Source: Hymenobacter tibetensis (lineage in GTDB: Bacteria; Bacteroidota; Bacteroidia; Cytophagales; Hymenobacteraceae). From it: 64,000 bases of DNA. The position numbers were made by a program, and so were the translations under genes. The stretch covers positions 3,128,001 to 3,192,000 of the forward strand of contig NZ_CP094669.1 of the NCBI RefSeq assembly GCF_022827545.1, given 5' to 3'. Within the stretch, counting starts at the first letter, position 1. Each line of letters begins with the position of its first letter. This document shows positions 32,768 through 41,048 of the stretch, piece by piece. The notes beneath the pieces are model-generated. The model saw only the letters and a list, made by a program, of their open reading frames with translations. It was not told where the DNA came from and made no database searches.

Positions 32768-33640
32768 ATGGCTATTTCTATTGGGTCTTCCCTTATTGGC
32801 AAAACTGCACTCGTTACCGGAGCTAGCAGTGGAATTGGATTGGTAACAGCCCGGGAGTTGGCACGCCGGGGAGCACGCGTGATTATGGTATCACGCAACG
32901 CGGAGAAAGCGGAGCGTGCCCGCACCGCCATTTTGTTTTCCTCGCCTCACGTGCAGCTAGATGTCCGTCTCTGTGACTTATCGTTGGTGGCTAATGTGCA
33001 ACAGCTCGTTCAAGACATCAGCCGCGACTACAGCAAGCTGGATATTCTGATAAACAACGCGGGCATCATGCCTGGCCCGCTAACCATCACGTCGGAAGGG
33101 CACGAATTAAGTTGGGCGACCAATCATCTGTCGGTTTTTGCGCTCACCCAATTGTTGCTGCCGCTGCTGTCGGAAGCGGAAACAGGCCGTATCGTTACGG
33201 TGGCTTCGGAGGCGCACTGGCTGGGGGAAATAGAACTGTCGCAGGAGGCGCGCAACGCTCCGGAAAAATACAGTTGGCTCACTGCTTACGCCGATTCTAA
33301 GCTGGCCAATATCCTGTTCACCACCGAGCTGGCTTACCGCCTGGAGCTTACCAACATAACGGCAAACTGCTTGCATCCGGGCTTGGTGAACACGGGCCTC
33401 GTGCACGCCGGTAGCTCTTGGGGTATGAAAGCCCTTTGGTGGCCTGCCAAGCCGTTCATGATCAGCCCGGAGAACGGCGCTAAAACCAGCATTTATTTGG
33501 CTACTTCACCGGATGTGACCAAGGTAAGCGGCCTGTATTTCAAAAACTCCCGGCCAGGCCGCAGTTCTAGCCGCGCGCAAAATCGCACGGATGCTGCCCG
33601 GCTCTGGCGGATTTCGGAAGAAGAAACTGGAATTGAATAA
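32768..33640 (+). CDS. Short-chain dehydrogenase/reductase
   Basis: 290 residues from ATG 32768 (MAISIGSSLIGKTALVTGASSGIG). Classical SDR motifs: TGASSGIG, DILINNAGIMPG, WATNHLSVFAL, the Ser region TVASEAHWLG and catalytic YADSK (Y-A-D-S-K in AYADSKLANILF). SRN after the second strand suggests NADP preference. Of the retinol dehydrogenase-like/WWOX-like extended group; substrate unknown. A strong terminator precedes it, so it is transcribed alone. Confidence 0.85.
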   Translation: MAISIGSSLIGKTALVTGASSGIGLVTARELARRGARVIMVSRNAEKAERARTAILFSSPHVQLDVRLCDLSLVANVQQLVQDISRDYSKLDILINNAGIMPGPLTITSEGHELSWATNHLSVFALTQLLLPLLSEAETGRIVTVASEAHWLGEIELSQEARNAPEKYSWLTAYADSKLANILFTTELAYRLELTNITANCLHPGLVNTGLVHAGSSWGMKALWWPAKPFMISPENGAKTSIYLATSPDVTKVSGLYFKNSRPGRSSSRAQNRTDAARLWRISEEETGIE

Positions 33641-33772
33641 CCACGCGTTTCCCTTCCGGTTGGACGGGTGCCGTCCGGCCCGAGGAAAAATCCGTAGTTG
33701 ATAACCTATACTTTCCTCTCGCGCGGACAGCCTTTATTGCCCACGCCTAGAAAGTTGAAGCGTAGCTACCTT

Positions 33773-34402
33773 ATGCCTGACCTACACAGCTTGATTCGAC
33801 AAGGCGAGGGAGAGCGGCTGGAATTCAAAAAGAAAACCACCCACCCTACCCGCATTTCGCGCACCTTGGTTTCATTGGCAAACACCCACGGTGGCCAGGT
33901 GTTGGTGGGGGTGGACGATGACGGCCGCATTGTGGGCGTGCGCGATGCCGAAGAGGAAATGTACTTGCTTCGCCAAGCCGCGGAACACTATGCGGATCCT
34001 CCCCTCACGCTTAGAATCAGAGAAATTGAAGAAGAGGGCCGCACCATTCTGGTTGTGACGGTGCCTGAAAGTGCCCACAAACCGCACCGCGCCCAAGTAG
34101 CCGACGGCGACTGGCGTGGCTATGTGCGCGTGCGCGACGAAAGTGTACAAACCAGCCAGCTTACCGAACGAGTTCTAGAACGCACCGAGCCCGCCTTCCC
34201 GCGCTTAGAGAAATTGCCTCTCAATAAAGAGGAACTAGCGGTGCTAGAGTATTTACGCCAGAACCCACGCATCACGCTACAACAGTATATGAAGCTGCTC
34301 AACATCGGGCAGCGCCGGGCCTATCGAACTTTAATTAAGCTAACCCTTCACGGCTACATAAAACACCACGACAAAGAGAAAGAGGTGTATTACACGTTGT
34401 AA
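33773..34402 (+). CDS. AlbA_2 (Schlafen-type) DNA-binding protein with C-terminal winged helix
   Basis: 209 residues from ATG 33773 (MPDLHSLIRQGEGERLEFKKK). Residues about 8-120 are the AlbA_2 domain: EGERLEFKKKTTHPTRISRTLVSLANTHGGQVLVGVDDDGRIVGV. The C-terminal 60 residues (LNKEELAVLEYLRQNPRITLQQYMKLLNIGQRRAYRTLIKLTLHGYI in pieces) form a winged helix. Such proteins are putative transcription regulators. The upstream in-frame extension to 33698 does not look coding. The next feature downstream is a low-GC gene on the other strand. Confidence 0.85.
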   Translation: MPDLHSLIRQGEGERLEFKKKTTHPTRISRTLVSLANTHGGQVLVGVDDDGRIVGVRDAEEEMYLLRQAAEHYADPPLTLRIREIEEEGRTILVVTVPESAHKPHRAQVADGDWRGYVRVRDESVQTSQLTERVLERTEPAFPRLEKLPLNKEELAVLEYLRQNPRITLQQYMKLLNIGQRRAYRTLIKLTLHGYIKHHDKEKEVYYTL

Positions 34403-34512
34403 ACTCTTTCACTACTCTGCTGGCGCTATATTATATATCCACCAGCGCATAGTAATTAGTTTCTCTCTTTCTAGTTGTGATATATTTTTATTCTCAATAG
34501 CAGTTAAAGCAG

Positions 34513-34848
34513 TTAGAATATTTTCTGTCCAAAAACTTCAACCAGCCAGAATGGAAATTGCTCGGCACTTTTGTTCCAACCAATTAAACATCTTTCTATC
34601 AGACTCTCAGGATGCACGTTCGTAAGAGGCTTTCTCTCTGCTAGAATTCGGCCAGCAACTTCCTGGTCTACAAAACTAGCTTCCACCCTCTGCGCACGTT
34701 CGAATACTTGCATAACGCCTTCTACTACTATATCATCGGCTACTTCACTTAGCACATAAATTAACTGTCTAGTTTTTAAGTCACCATAGCTATCAGAAGC
34801 ACTATAAATTTCAGTTACAATATCTTCAGGCGTCTTAGGGAGTTTCAT
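34513..34848 (-). CDS. Hypothetical protein in an AT-rich patch
   Basis: 111 residues, helical and acidic (MKLPKTPEDIVTEIYSASDSYGD at the start; ending WLVEVFGQKIF). No family recognised. Codons end in A/T far more often than in neighbours, so recent acquisition is possible. The size, isolation and absence of a signal peptide are like those of bacterial immunity or anti-toxin-type proteins, but nothing in the sequence proves it. Confidence 0.6.
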   Translation of the reverse strand: MKLPKTPEDIVTEIYSASDSYGDLKTRQLIYVLSEVADDIVVEGVMQVFERAQRVEASFVDQEVAGRILAERKPLTNVHPESLIERCLIGWNKSAEQFPFWLVEVFGQKIF

Positions 34849-34919
34849 ATTTTACTTGTTCCGACTTACTCTACATCTCTACTACTTATTGTAAATGAGT
34901 CTACCTGATAAATAAATAA

Positions 34920-34953
34920 AAAGGCCTAAACAATATAAGTAGTTTAGGCCTTT
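34920..34953 (-). terminator. Bidirectional terminator before the small basic gene's stop
   Basis: Perfect 12-bp stem AAAGGCCTAAAC / GTTTAGGCCTTT with 10-nt loop, 13 bp past the end of the 38-aa basic gene on the minus strand. Confidence 0.8.
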
Positions 34954-34965
34954 CGATTAATTAGT

Positions 34966-35082
34966 TTATTCTTGCTTACGAGCGCGAGCTTGCTTTTTCT
35001 CGTCTTTGGCAGCCTTCTTTTCTTTAGTTGTCTTGACAGGCTCCTTCTTTTTTTCTTTGCGGGCGTCTTGCGCTTTGGCCAT
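34966..35082 (-). CDS. Small lysine-rich protein (38 aa)
   Basis: MAKAQDARKEKKKEPVKTTK then EKKAAKDEKKQARARKQE: 38 residues, about 15 Lys and 4 Arg, 7 Glu/Asp, no hydrophobic core. The chosen start has an upstream AAACCCTCACATT lead; a frame extension to 35238 overlaps the DinB/esterase gene and is not coding. Followed directly by a strong terminator. Likely a tiny nucleic-acid-binding or ribosome-associated basic protein; no family identified. Confidence 0.55.
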   Translation of the reverse strand: MAKAQDARKEKKKEPVKTTKEKKAAKDEKKQARARKQE

Positions 35083-35146
35083 AATGTGAGGGTTTAGGAG
35101 TGTGAGGTAAAAGAAATAACGCAGTCGGTGGACGGCGTGTTGCTCG

Positions 35147-36658
35147 CTAAGCCGGCAAATTCGGCAGGTACCGCTCCCGCAATATATGCAGGTGATGCGC
35201 CTCGTGGCCAGGCAGTATAAAAGCCAGAGCCCGCACACTGACAGGAAAGCCGCTAGCCGTACCCATCCGGTCGTAGGCGGCGGGCTGAAACGACTCGTAC
35301 AGGCTCAGCGTGGCAGCCCGCACGGTGTCGTACTCTTGTAGAATGCTTTCCAACGTGCGGTCATTGGCGCCGGAGGTAGGCACATAGTCGTTTTGCTCGA
35401 AGCCCGCTAGGGGTTGCTGGTCGCCGCGGGCGATGCGCAGGGCCCGGTACGCGAAGATGCGCTCGGTGTCAATGATGTGCACCAACGATTCCTTGATGGT
35501 CCATTTGCCTGGCGCATACGCGAAGAGGGCCTGCTCGTTGGTGAGGTGCCCGACGAGGCGGTGCAACTCTTGCGGCTGCTGCTGAAGCTGGAACAATGGA
35601 TTCGCCCCATCGGGCACCAAGCTGATGTAGGTGTCGTAGTAGGCGTTGTACTGGCCAGCGGCCGGGCGGGGCGAAGCAGACATAAATGAAGCAGGTAAAA
35701 CGGATGCCGCTAAGTACTGAGAAAAATGCGTATTGCCACAATGCCGCCGCCGGTGAAGTCGCTGCCGGCTGTTCCAGGGGCTGGTAAGCTGGCTTGTATC
35801 TGCCTGAAGTACAGCCCGGGGGGCAGTAGCGCCAGGCACTCCAAAGGCCCAATACAAAAAGTCGGGCAGTAGGTGCCCCCACGTGTGCTGGTTGTGGCGC
35901 CCCCCCGCTACCTCCACGTAGCGGATACATGAATCAGGCAGGCCCTGGCGAACCAGAACCGCCATTAGGTCGAGGGTATCTTCGATGGAATCGATGATGC
36001 CGTTGTGGTTTCGGTCGTTGGTTTCGTCGAGGGTGCCGGTTTGCAGCCAGAATTGCTGGTCGGGGTGGGCGGCGCGGGCCCGCACCAAGCGGTGCATGAT
36101 CCGGTCGGCATCGGTGTAGCCGTCGTTGATAGCGCGCTGGCGCCACCAGAAGGAGCCGGAAAAGGCCCCGGCCCGCGTGGCTGTTTCGGGGTGGTGCCAC
36201 ACGAAATCGAAAGCGGTAAGCCCACCCAAGGAACAGCCGGCAACTACGGTTTGGGCCGCCGCCGCGGTGACGTGGTAGTGCTGTTGCACGTAGGGCAGCA
36301 GTTCGTGCACCATGAATTCAGTGTACAAACCGGCCCGGCTGCCCCGGTTAAGGTAGTCGGGTTGCGCGGCGGTGCCGTACTCCTGAATGCGCTGATGGGC
36401 ATGGATGGCCACGAGTACGAAGGGCTGTAGCTGCCGCTCCCGGTAGAGGTGGCGCAGGATAGCGGGTAGGCGCAAGCGGCGCAAATCCTGGCCGTCGTTG
36501 AGGTACAGAACGGGATAAGGCGCGGCGGCAGCAGGGTTGTAGCCGGGAGGTAGCACCACGTCGAGCTGAACGGGCCGCCCCAAAAACCTGGAATGCAGCG
36601 CAGCGTCGGGCACCACTCGCAGGGAGCGACTACGCTCGGAATCAATTGGCAAATACAT
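35147..36658 (-). CDS. Single frame joining a putative esterase and a DinB-like domain
   Basis: 503 residues from ATG 36658. Residues about 1-285 are a PF00756-type alpha/beta hydrolase (LDVVLPPGYN, YPVLYLNDGQD, nucleophile in VVAGCSLGGLTAFDF, and the acidic/His pair near DTLDLM and GGRHNQHTWG). From about 328 there is a complete DinB/YfiT-like domain (YDTYISLVPDGANPLFQLQ, APGKWTIKESLVHIIDTE, GHEAHHLHILRERYL; His residues for metal). Between them lies an Arg-rich, poorly structured 40-residue stretch. No stop codon separates them, though an ATG at 35683 would give a normal stand-alone DinB protein. A real fusion, or a lost stop. DinB domains handle thiols or metals in detoxification. Confidence 0.75.
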   Translation of the reverse strand: MYLPIDSERSRSLRVVPDAALHSRFLGRPVQLDVVLPPGYNPAAAAPYPVLYLNDGQDLRRLRLPAILRHLYRERQLQPFVLVAIHAHQRIQEYGTAAQPDYLNRGSRAGLYTEFMVHELLPYVQQHYHVTAAAAQTVVAGCSLGGLTAFDFVWHHPETATRAGAFSGSFWWRQRAINDGYTDADRIMHRLVRARAAHPDQQFWLQTGTLDETNDRNHNGIIDSIEDTLDLMAVLVRQGLPDSCIRYVEVAGGRHNQHTWGHLLPDFLYWAFGVPGATAPRAVLQADTSQLTSPWNSRQRLHRRRHCGNTHFSQYLAASVLPASFMSASPRPAAGQYNAYYDTYISLVPDGANPLFQLQQQPQELHRLVGHLTNEQALFAYAPGKWTIKESLVHIIDTERIFAYRALRIARGDQQPLAGFEQNDYVPTSGANDRTLESILQEYDTVRAATLSLYESFQPAAYDRMGTASGFPVSVRALAFILPGHEAHHLHILRERYLPNLPA

Positions 36659-36661
36659 CCA

Positions 36662-36669
36662 CAAAAGTA
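36662..36669 (-). promoter_or_regulatory. -7 promoter box of the esterase-DinB gene
   Basis: TACTTTTG on the minus strand, only 3 nt from the ATG at 36658, implying a nearly leaderless mRNA. No -33 box at the normal spacing. Confidence 0.4.
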
Positions 36670-36802
36670 AAATTCTTAGCCCTTACAATAACCTCCACCG
36701 TAGCATTAGCCGTTTAGACGAAGAAGAATTGCACAGATATTTTCGATAAGTTTCAACTTATTCTTTTCTTATTGTCATTGTTCACCTCTAGTTGACTGGA
36801 TT

Positions 36803-37507
36803 TTGCAGGAAGCCTACCGCCCCTTTTACTCGCACAACCTCGGCCATGATGTGGAGATGCTGGTCTTCGGCGACCTTGGCTACCCCATCGTACTTTTCCC
36901 CACTTCCATGGGGCGCTACTACGAAGCCAAGGATTTCAAGCTGCTCGAAGCCGTGCAGTGGTTCGCCGACACGCACAAGTTCAAGTTCTATTGCATCGAC
37001 GGCGTAGACCGCCACACGTGGTACGGCAAGCACCTGCACCCAGCGGAGCGCGTGCAAAACCACATCCGCTACGACCAGATGGTTAGCCAGGAACTGGTAC
37101 CGATGCTGCAGCAGGAGTGCCACGTCGATAAGATTGGGGTTGCTGGCTGCAGCTTCGGAGGCTACCACGCCATGAATTTTGCGTTTCGCCACCCCGACCA
37201 AGTAGCGCACTTACTTACCATGGGCGCCGCCTTCGACATTAGGCAGTTTCTGGATGGCTACTACGACGAGAACGTATATTACAACAACCCACCCGACTTC
37301 ATGCCGAATGCAGAAAACGAGCATTTTCACCGCATGAATATCGTGCTGGGCACCGCCGAACACGATTTCTGCAAGGGCTCCAACTTCCAGATGTCCGACA
37401 TTCTGCACCGCAAAGGCATCCGGCACTGGTTGGATGTAGACCCGTTCGGCACCCACGACTGGCCAGTGTGGCGCGAGATGTTTCCGCGTTATTTATCACA
37501 ACTTTGA
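36803..37507 (+). CDS. Esterase-family alpha/beta hydrolase of the amidoligase cluster
   Basis: 234 residues, TTG start (MQEAYRPFYSHNLGHDVEMLVFGDLG), which lines up with the usual M..Y..WYS.NLGRDMEMLVFG opening of this group. The nucleophile elbow is GVAGCSFGGYHAMNF (Ser in GCSFGG), the acid and His are probably in LGTAEHDFC and FGTHDWPVW. It lacks a signal peptide. It stands first in a co-directional run with an ATP-grasp, a GCS2-like ligase, a glutamine amidotransferase and a second ATP-grasp, so it may act on an intermediate or product of that pathway (release or transfer of a peptide or ester), by inference. Confidence 0.85.
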   Translation: MQEAYRPFYSHNLGHDVEMLVFGDLGYPIVLFPTSMGRYYEAKDFKLLEAVQWFADTHKFKFYCIDGVDRHTWYGKHLHPAERVQNHIRYDQMVSQELVPMLQQECHVDKIGVAGCSFGGYHAMNFAFRHPDQVAHLLTMGAAFDIRQFLDGYYDENVYYNNPPDFMPNAENEHFHRMNIVLGTAEHDFCKGSNFQMSDILHRKGIRHWLDVDPFGTHDWPVWREMFPRYLSQL

Positions 37508-37661
37508 GGGCTAAGAAGCAAGAGTTCAACCTGTAGAATGTTGGTGCAAGTACTTGCTTTAGCGCCTTTCTTCTTTGTGTTCGACGCTGCTGTTTCAACG
37601 TTCTAAGTAACCTCTCTTTCCACTTTAACCCTGCCCGGACTCTTCCCTTCGGGCTCAGCTT

Positions 37662-38681
37662 ATGAAAAAAATCGGCATTCTTTTCGGACAGGAAAACACC
37701 TTTCCGCAGGCCTTCGTGGACCGCGTAAACCAGAAAGCGGGCGGCAGCTTCGCGGCTGAATTCGTTAGTATCAGCCAAGTCGAACAGGCAGTACCAACTG
37801 ATTACGCTGTCATCATCGACCGGATTTCGCAGGACGTACCTTTCTACCGCGCCTACCTTAAGAATGCGGCTCTTACGGGTACGGCCGTCATCAACAACCC
37901 TTTCTGGTGGAGCGCCGATGAGAAATTCTTCAATAATGCGCTGGCCGTACAGCTTGGCGTACCAGTGCCACGCACGTTGCTCCTGCCTTCGAAGCAGCGG
38001 CCTGATGACACCAGCCACAATTCGTTCCGTAACCTGGAGTGGACCAACTGGGACGAAGCGTTTGCCAAAATTGGCTTCCCAGCCTACATGAAGCCTCACT
38101 CCGGTGGTGGCTGGAAGAGCGTGTACAAGCTCGATAACATCCACGACTTTCACCGCGCCTACGACGAAACCGGCCAACTGGTAATGTTACTCCAAGAAGC
38201 AGTTGACTTCACCGACTATTTCCGCTGCTACTGCATCGGGGGCAAGGAGGTGCTCATCATGCCGTACGAGCCGCGCAACGAGCCGCACTTGCGCTACGCC
38301 ACCGAAATGAAAACCACTGGCCAAGCTGGCAAGAAGCTTCTGGCTACCATGAAAGACTATGTGCTGAAGCTGAACCAAGGCTTGGGCTACGACTTCAACA
38401 CCGTGGAATTTGCTGTGCGCGACGGTATTCCGCTGGCCATCGACTTCGGCAATCCGGCGCCCGATGCCGACGTGAATTCTGTTGGTCAGCAGAACTTCGA
38501 GTGGGTGGTGGAAGCCGCCGCCAACCTGGCTATCAGCCGGGCCAAGGCCCACAAGCCGGGTCGCGATAACCTGACCTGGGGCACGTTCGTACGAAATTCA
38601 GCTGGCGGTCCGGCCGCTCCTGCCAAGAAGGCCTCCAAGAAGGACGAAGAAGTGAAGCCGAAAGCTAAAAAGAAAGATTAA
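37662..38681 (+). CDS. ATP-grasp ligase (RimK-like) with basic tail
   Basis: 339 residues: MKKIGILFGQENTFPQAFVDRVNQ as N-lobe, VINNPFWWSADEKFFNNALAVQLGVPVPRT linking to the ATP-grasp core, KPHSGGGWKSVYKLDN as the phosphate-binding loop, VMLLQEAVDFTDYFRCYCIGG as adenine-side strand and FNTVEFAVRDGIPLAIDFGNPAPDADVNS carrying the Mg ligands (Glu, Asp, Asn). Enzymes of this fold join a carboxylate to an amine using ATP. The last 25 residues are Lys-rich (KKASKKDEEVKPKAKKKD), an uncommon addition. Co-directional with the GCS2-like ligase after a long hairpin at 38702. Substrates unknown. Confidence 0.88.
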   Translation: MKKIGILFGQENTFPQAFVDRVNQKAGGSFAAEFVSISQVEQAVPTDYAVIIDRISQDVPFYRAYLKNAALTGTAVINNPFWWSADEKFFNNALAVQLGVPVPRTLLLPSKQRPDDTSHNSFRNLEWTNWDEAFAKIGFPAYMKPHSGGGWKSVYKLDNIHDFHRAYDETGQLVMLLQEAVDFTDYFRCYCIGGKEVLIMPYEPRNEPHLRYATEMKTTGQAGKKLLATMKDYVLKLNQGLGYDFNTVEFAVRDGIPLAIDFGNPAPDADVNSVGQQNFEWVVEAAANLAISRAKAHKPGRDNLTWGTFVRNSAGGPAAPAKKASKKDEEVKPKAKKKD

Positions 38682-38701
38682 GCAACGTTGTTGAATTGTT
38701 G

Positions 38702-38767
38702 TTCCGACGCGAGAGGAATCTGAGTGTAGTAGTCGAACGGCTTATTCAGATACCTCCCGCGTCGGAA
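38702..38767. repeat. Long imperfect hairpin between two amidoligase genes
   Basis: TTCCGACGC..AGAGG..TCTGA on the left pairs with TCAGA..CCTC..GCGTCGGAA on the right; the outer nine bases are perfect. It lies inside the gap between the ATP-grasp and GCS2 genes and could be an attenuator, an mRNA stabiliser or a copy of a dispersed intergenic repeat. Confidence 0.6.
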
Positions 38768-38811
38768 TGCTAGTTTTTTAACCTTATCCGACCACCTATA
38801 CCACCTTAACC

Positions 38812-39909
38812 ATGCCCCAATTCACGCTCGGAATAGAAGAGGAATTTCAGACGATAGATCCCGAAACCCGTGACTTACGCTCCCATATGTCGGAGATTGT
38901 GGAAGGCGGTAAGGTGGTGTTGCAGGAGCAAGTGAAAGCCGAAATGCACCAGTCGGTGGTAGAGGTTGGTACTACTATCTGCCACAACATTTCGGAGGCC
39001 CGCGAGCAAGTAACGCACCTGCGGCGCATGGTCATCGGCTTGGCCGATAAGGTCGGACTGCAAATAGCCGCGGCGGGTACGCACCCGTTTTCTCGGTGGC
39101 AGGACCAGCCCATTACGGCTGATGCCCGCTACGACAAGATTGTGGAAGAATTGCAGGAGGCCGCCCGCTCCAACCTAGTTTTTGGGATGCACGTGCATAT
39201 TGGGCTTGAAAACCGAGATTTGGGCGTGTATGTCATGAACACGCTACGGTATTTTCTGCCGCACGTTTTCGCGCTTTCAACCAACTCGCCGTTCTGGGAA
39301 GGACGCGAAACAGGTTACAAGTCGTTCCGCACCAAGGTATTCGAGCGGTTTCCCCGTACGGGCATTCCCGATTATTTCAGCAGTGCCAGCGAGTACGATG
39401 AGTACATTGCCTTGCTAGTAAAGACGGGCTGCATCGACAATGGCAAGAAGATTTGGTGGGATTTGCGGCTGCACCCCTTCTTTGATACCATCGAGTACCG
39501 CATCTGCGACATGCCGTTGCGGGTAGACGAAACGGTAGCCTTAGCGGCTGTGATGCAAGCCTTAGTGGCCAAAATCTACAAGTTGAAAAGCCAAAACCTC
39601 AACTTCCGGCTCTACCGCAAAGCCCTCATCAATGAAAACAAATGGCGGGCCGCGCGGTACGGCATCGACAGCAAGATGATTGATTTCGGCAAGGAATCGG
39701 AAGTTCCTACCCGGGAGCTCATCATGGAGCTGCTGGAGTTTATCGACGACGTGTTAGACGAGCTTGGCAGCCGCCATGAAGTGGAATACGTGCACAAAAT
39801 GCTGGAAATGGGCACCGGCGCCGACCGGCAGCTGAAAATTTTCAAGGAAACCAACGACTTGAAAAAAGTGGTGGATTTCATTGTCAGCGAGACGTCACAC
39901 GGGCTATAA
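38812..39909 (+). CDS. Carboxylate-amine ligase, COG2170/YbdK-type (GCS2 fold)
   Basis: 365 residues. N-terminus MPQFTLGIEEEFQTID has the Glu triplet (9-11) that binds Mg-ATP in GCS2 enzymes; then EMHQSVVEVGTTICHNISEAREQVTHLRR, GTHPFSRWQDQP, FGMHVHIGLENRD and IEYRICDMP, all conserved positions of the family. YbdK has weak glutamate-cysteine ligase activity; most members have unknown substrates. It joins an amino group to a carboxylate with ATP. It sits between the RimK-like ATP-grasp and the glutamine amidotransferase. A terminator follows at 39914, so GCS2 appears to end one transcript. Confidence 0.9.
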   Translation: MPQFTLGIEEEFQTIDPETRDLRSHMSEIVEGGKVVLQEQVKAEMHQSVVEVGTTICHNISEAREQVTHLRRMVIGLADKVGLQIAAAGTHPFSRWQDQPITADARYDKIVEELQEAARSNLVFGMHVHIGLENRDLGVYVMNTLRYFLPHVFALSTNSPFWEGRETGYKSFRTKVFERFPRTGIPDYFSSASEYDEYIALLVKTGCIDNGKKIWWDLRLHPFFDTIEYRICDMPLRVDETVALAAVMQALVAKIYKLKSQNLNFRLYRKALINENKWRAARYGIDSKMIDFGKESEVPTRELIMELLEFIDDVLDELGSRHEVEYVHKMLEMGTGADRQLKIFKETNDLKKVVDFIVSETSHGL

Positions 39910-39913
39910 TGCT

Positions 39914-39956
39914 GGAAGAGGAAACGCGGAGCACCCGGACCGCGTTTCCTCTCTTT
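39914..39956 (+). terminator. Terminator after the GCS2 ligase gene
   Basis: Perfect 13-bp stem AGAGGAAACGCGG / CCGCGTTTCCTCT with 10-nt loop and T-rich end. Confidence 0.8.
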
Positions 39957-40059
39957 CCAGGCTTCTTCGGTCGTACATGTTCTGCGCATCGTATGCAGCA
40001 GACTGCTTTTGTTCATTGAGAGCAGGACCAGGCTGCAAAAGCTTGGCGTTTGTTTTTTG

Positions 40060-40067
40060 TACTTTTG
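40060..40067 (+). promoter_or_regulatory. -7 promoter box of the GATase gene
   Basis: TACTTTTG matches TAnnTTTG, 84 bp before the ATG at 40152. With the terminator at 39914 it indicates that the glutamine amidotransferase and second ATP-grasp form their own transcript. Confidence 0.5.
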
Positions 40068-40151
40068 CTTTTTGCTGCTACTTGCCTATCCGCTCTAGCA
40101 AGCGGATACTCACTGTTTTGAACTACCCTAGCCGCCGGGCGGCCCCATTAT

Positions 40152-41000
40152 ATGAAGCCTCTTAAAATTGCTATTCTGGACATGTACGACAATGCTCCCA
40201 ACGAGGGCATGCGTTGTATTCTCCAACTTGTGCGTCGGGCACAGGAAACCAGCCCCATTAGTCTTGCTTTTGATGTATTCAATGTGCGGGCTAACGTAGA
40301 ACTGCCTGATCTGAGCTATGACATCTATATTTCCAGTGGCGGCCCCGGCAGTCCGCTCCCGACCGATGAAGCCTGGGAAAAGCCCTACTTTTCGCTCATT
40401 GATAGCCTCTTCGCTTGGAACCGAGAGCATAGCCAAAAGAAGCACGTGTTTCTAATTTGCCACTCCTTCCAGCTGGTAAGCCGACACTTGGAAGTAGGAC
40501 TGTTGAGTAAGCGCAAGTCCACTTCGTTCGGCATTTTCCCGATGCACAAGACTGAAGCGGGCCAGGCCGACCCCATCTTAGGTACTCTGCCCGAACCGTT
40601 TTTCTCGGTTGATTCGCGCGACTACCAAGTGACGGAGCCTAACGAAGCCCGCTTAGCAGCATCCGGCATGACTGTTCTGGCTATGGAAAAAGAACGCCCG
40701 CACGTGCCTTTGGACCGCGCCATTATGGCTATTCGCTTCACGCCCGAGATTATTGGCACCCAGTTCCACCCCGAGGCCGACGGTGAGGGTATGTTGCGCC
40801 ACTTCCAAACCACCGAGAAGCGCGAGCAGATTATAGCCAACCACGGCGAGGCCAAATACGAGGAAATGGTGCGCCTACTTCAAGACCCGCACACCATCGA
40901 GTTAACGGAGTCCCTGGTTGTTCCCACTTTCCTGCGCCAAGCAGTGGCGGCACTGGCCCCCACTGCCACCGACCGGCAGCCCGCTGGCGTGACATTTTAG
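40152..41000 (+). CDS. Class I glutamine amidotransferase (GATase1)
   Basis: 282 residues. N-terminal KIAILDMYDNAPNEGMRCI, oxyanion-side SSGGPGSPLP (61-70), nucleophile Cys103 in FLICHSFQLV and the catalytic pair His206/Glu208 in QFHPEADGEGML. The domain hydrolyses glutamine to deliver ammonia to a partner synthase, or acts as a gamma-glutamyl hydrolase. The trailing 70 residues are helical. It is co-transcribed with the circularly permuted-type ATP-grasp gene 48 bp downstream, so ammonia may be fed to that enzyme, giving an amide (inference). Confidence 0.88.
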   Translation: MKPLKIAILDMYDNAPNEGMRCILQLVRRAQETSPISLAFDVFNVRANVELPDLSYDIYISSGGPGSPLPTDEAWEKPYFSLIDSLFAWNREHSQKKHVFLICHSFQLVSRHLEVGLLSKRKSTSFGIFPMHKTEAGQADPILGTLPEPFFSVDSRDYQVTEPNEARLAASGMTVLAMEKERPHVPLDRAIMAIRFTPEIIGTQFHPEADGEGMLRHFQTTEKREQIIANHGEAKYEEMVRLLQDPHTIELTESLVVPTFLRQAVAALAPTATDRQPAGVTF

Positions 41001-41048
41001 TGCTTTTAGAATAGCTCCAGCGCTCATCCTTTCATCTACTCTCCTTCT

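Noticed and set aside
33641..33772. GC-rich mini-hairpin before the AlbA_2 gene as a terminator
   Set aside because: The stem is short and lacks a T-run, so it was not called.
37299..38177. A 292-codon minus-strand frame across the end of the esterase and the ATP-grasp gene
   Set aside because: It covers parts of two well-supported plus-strand genes and has no recognisable domain.
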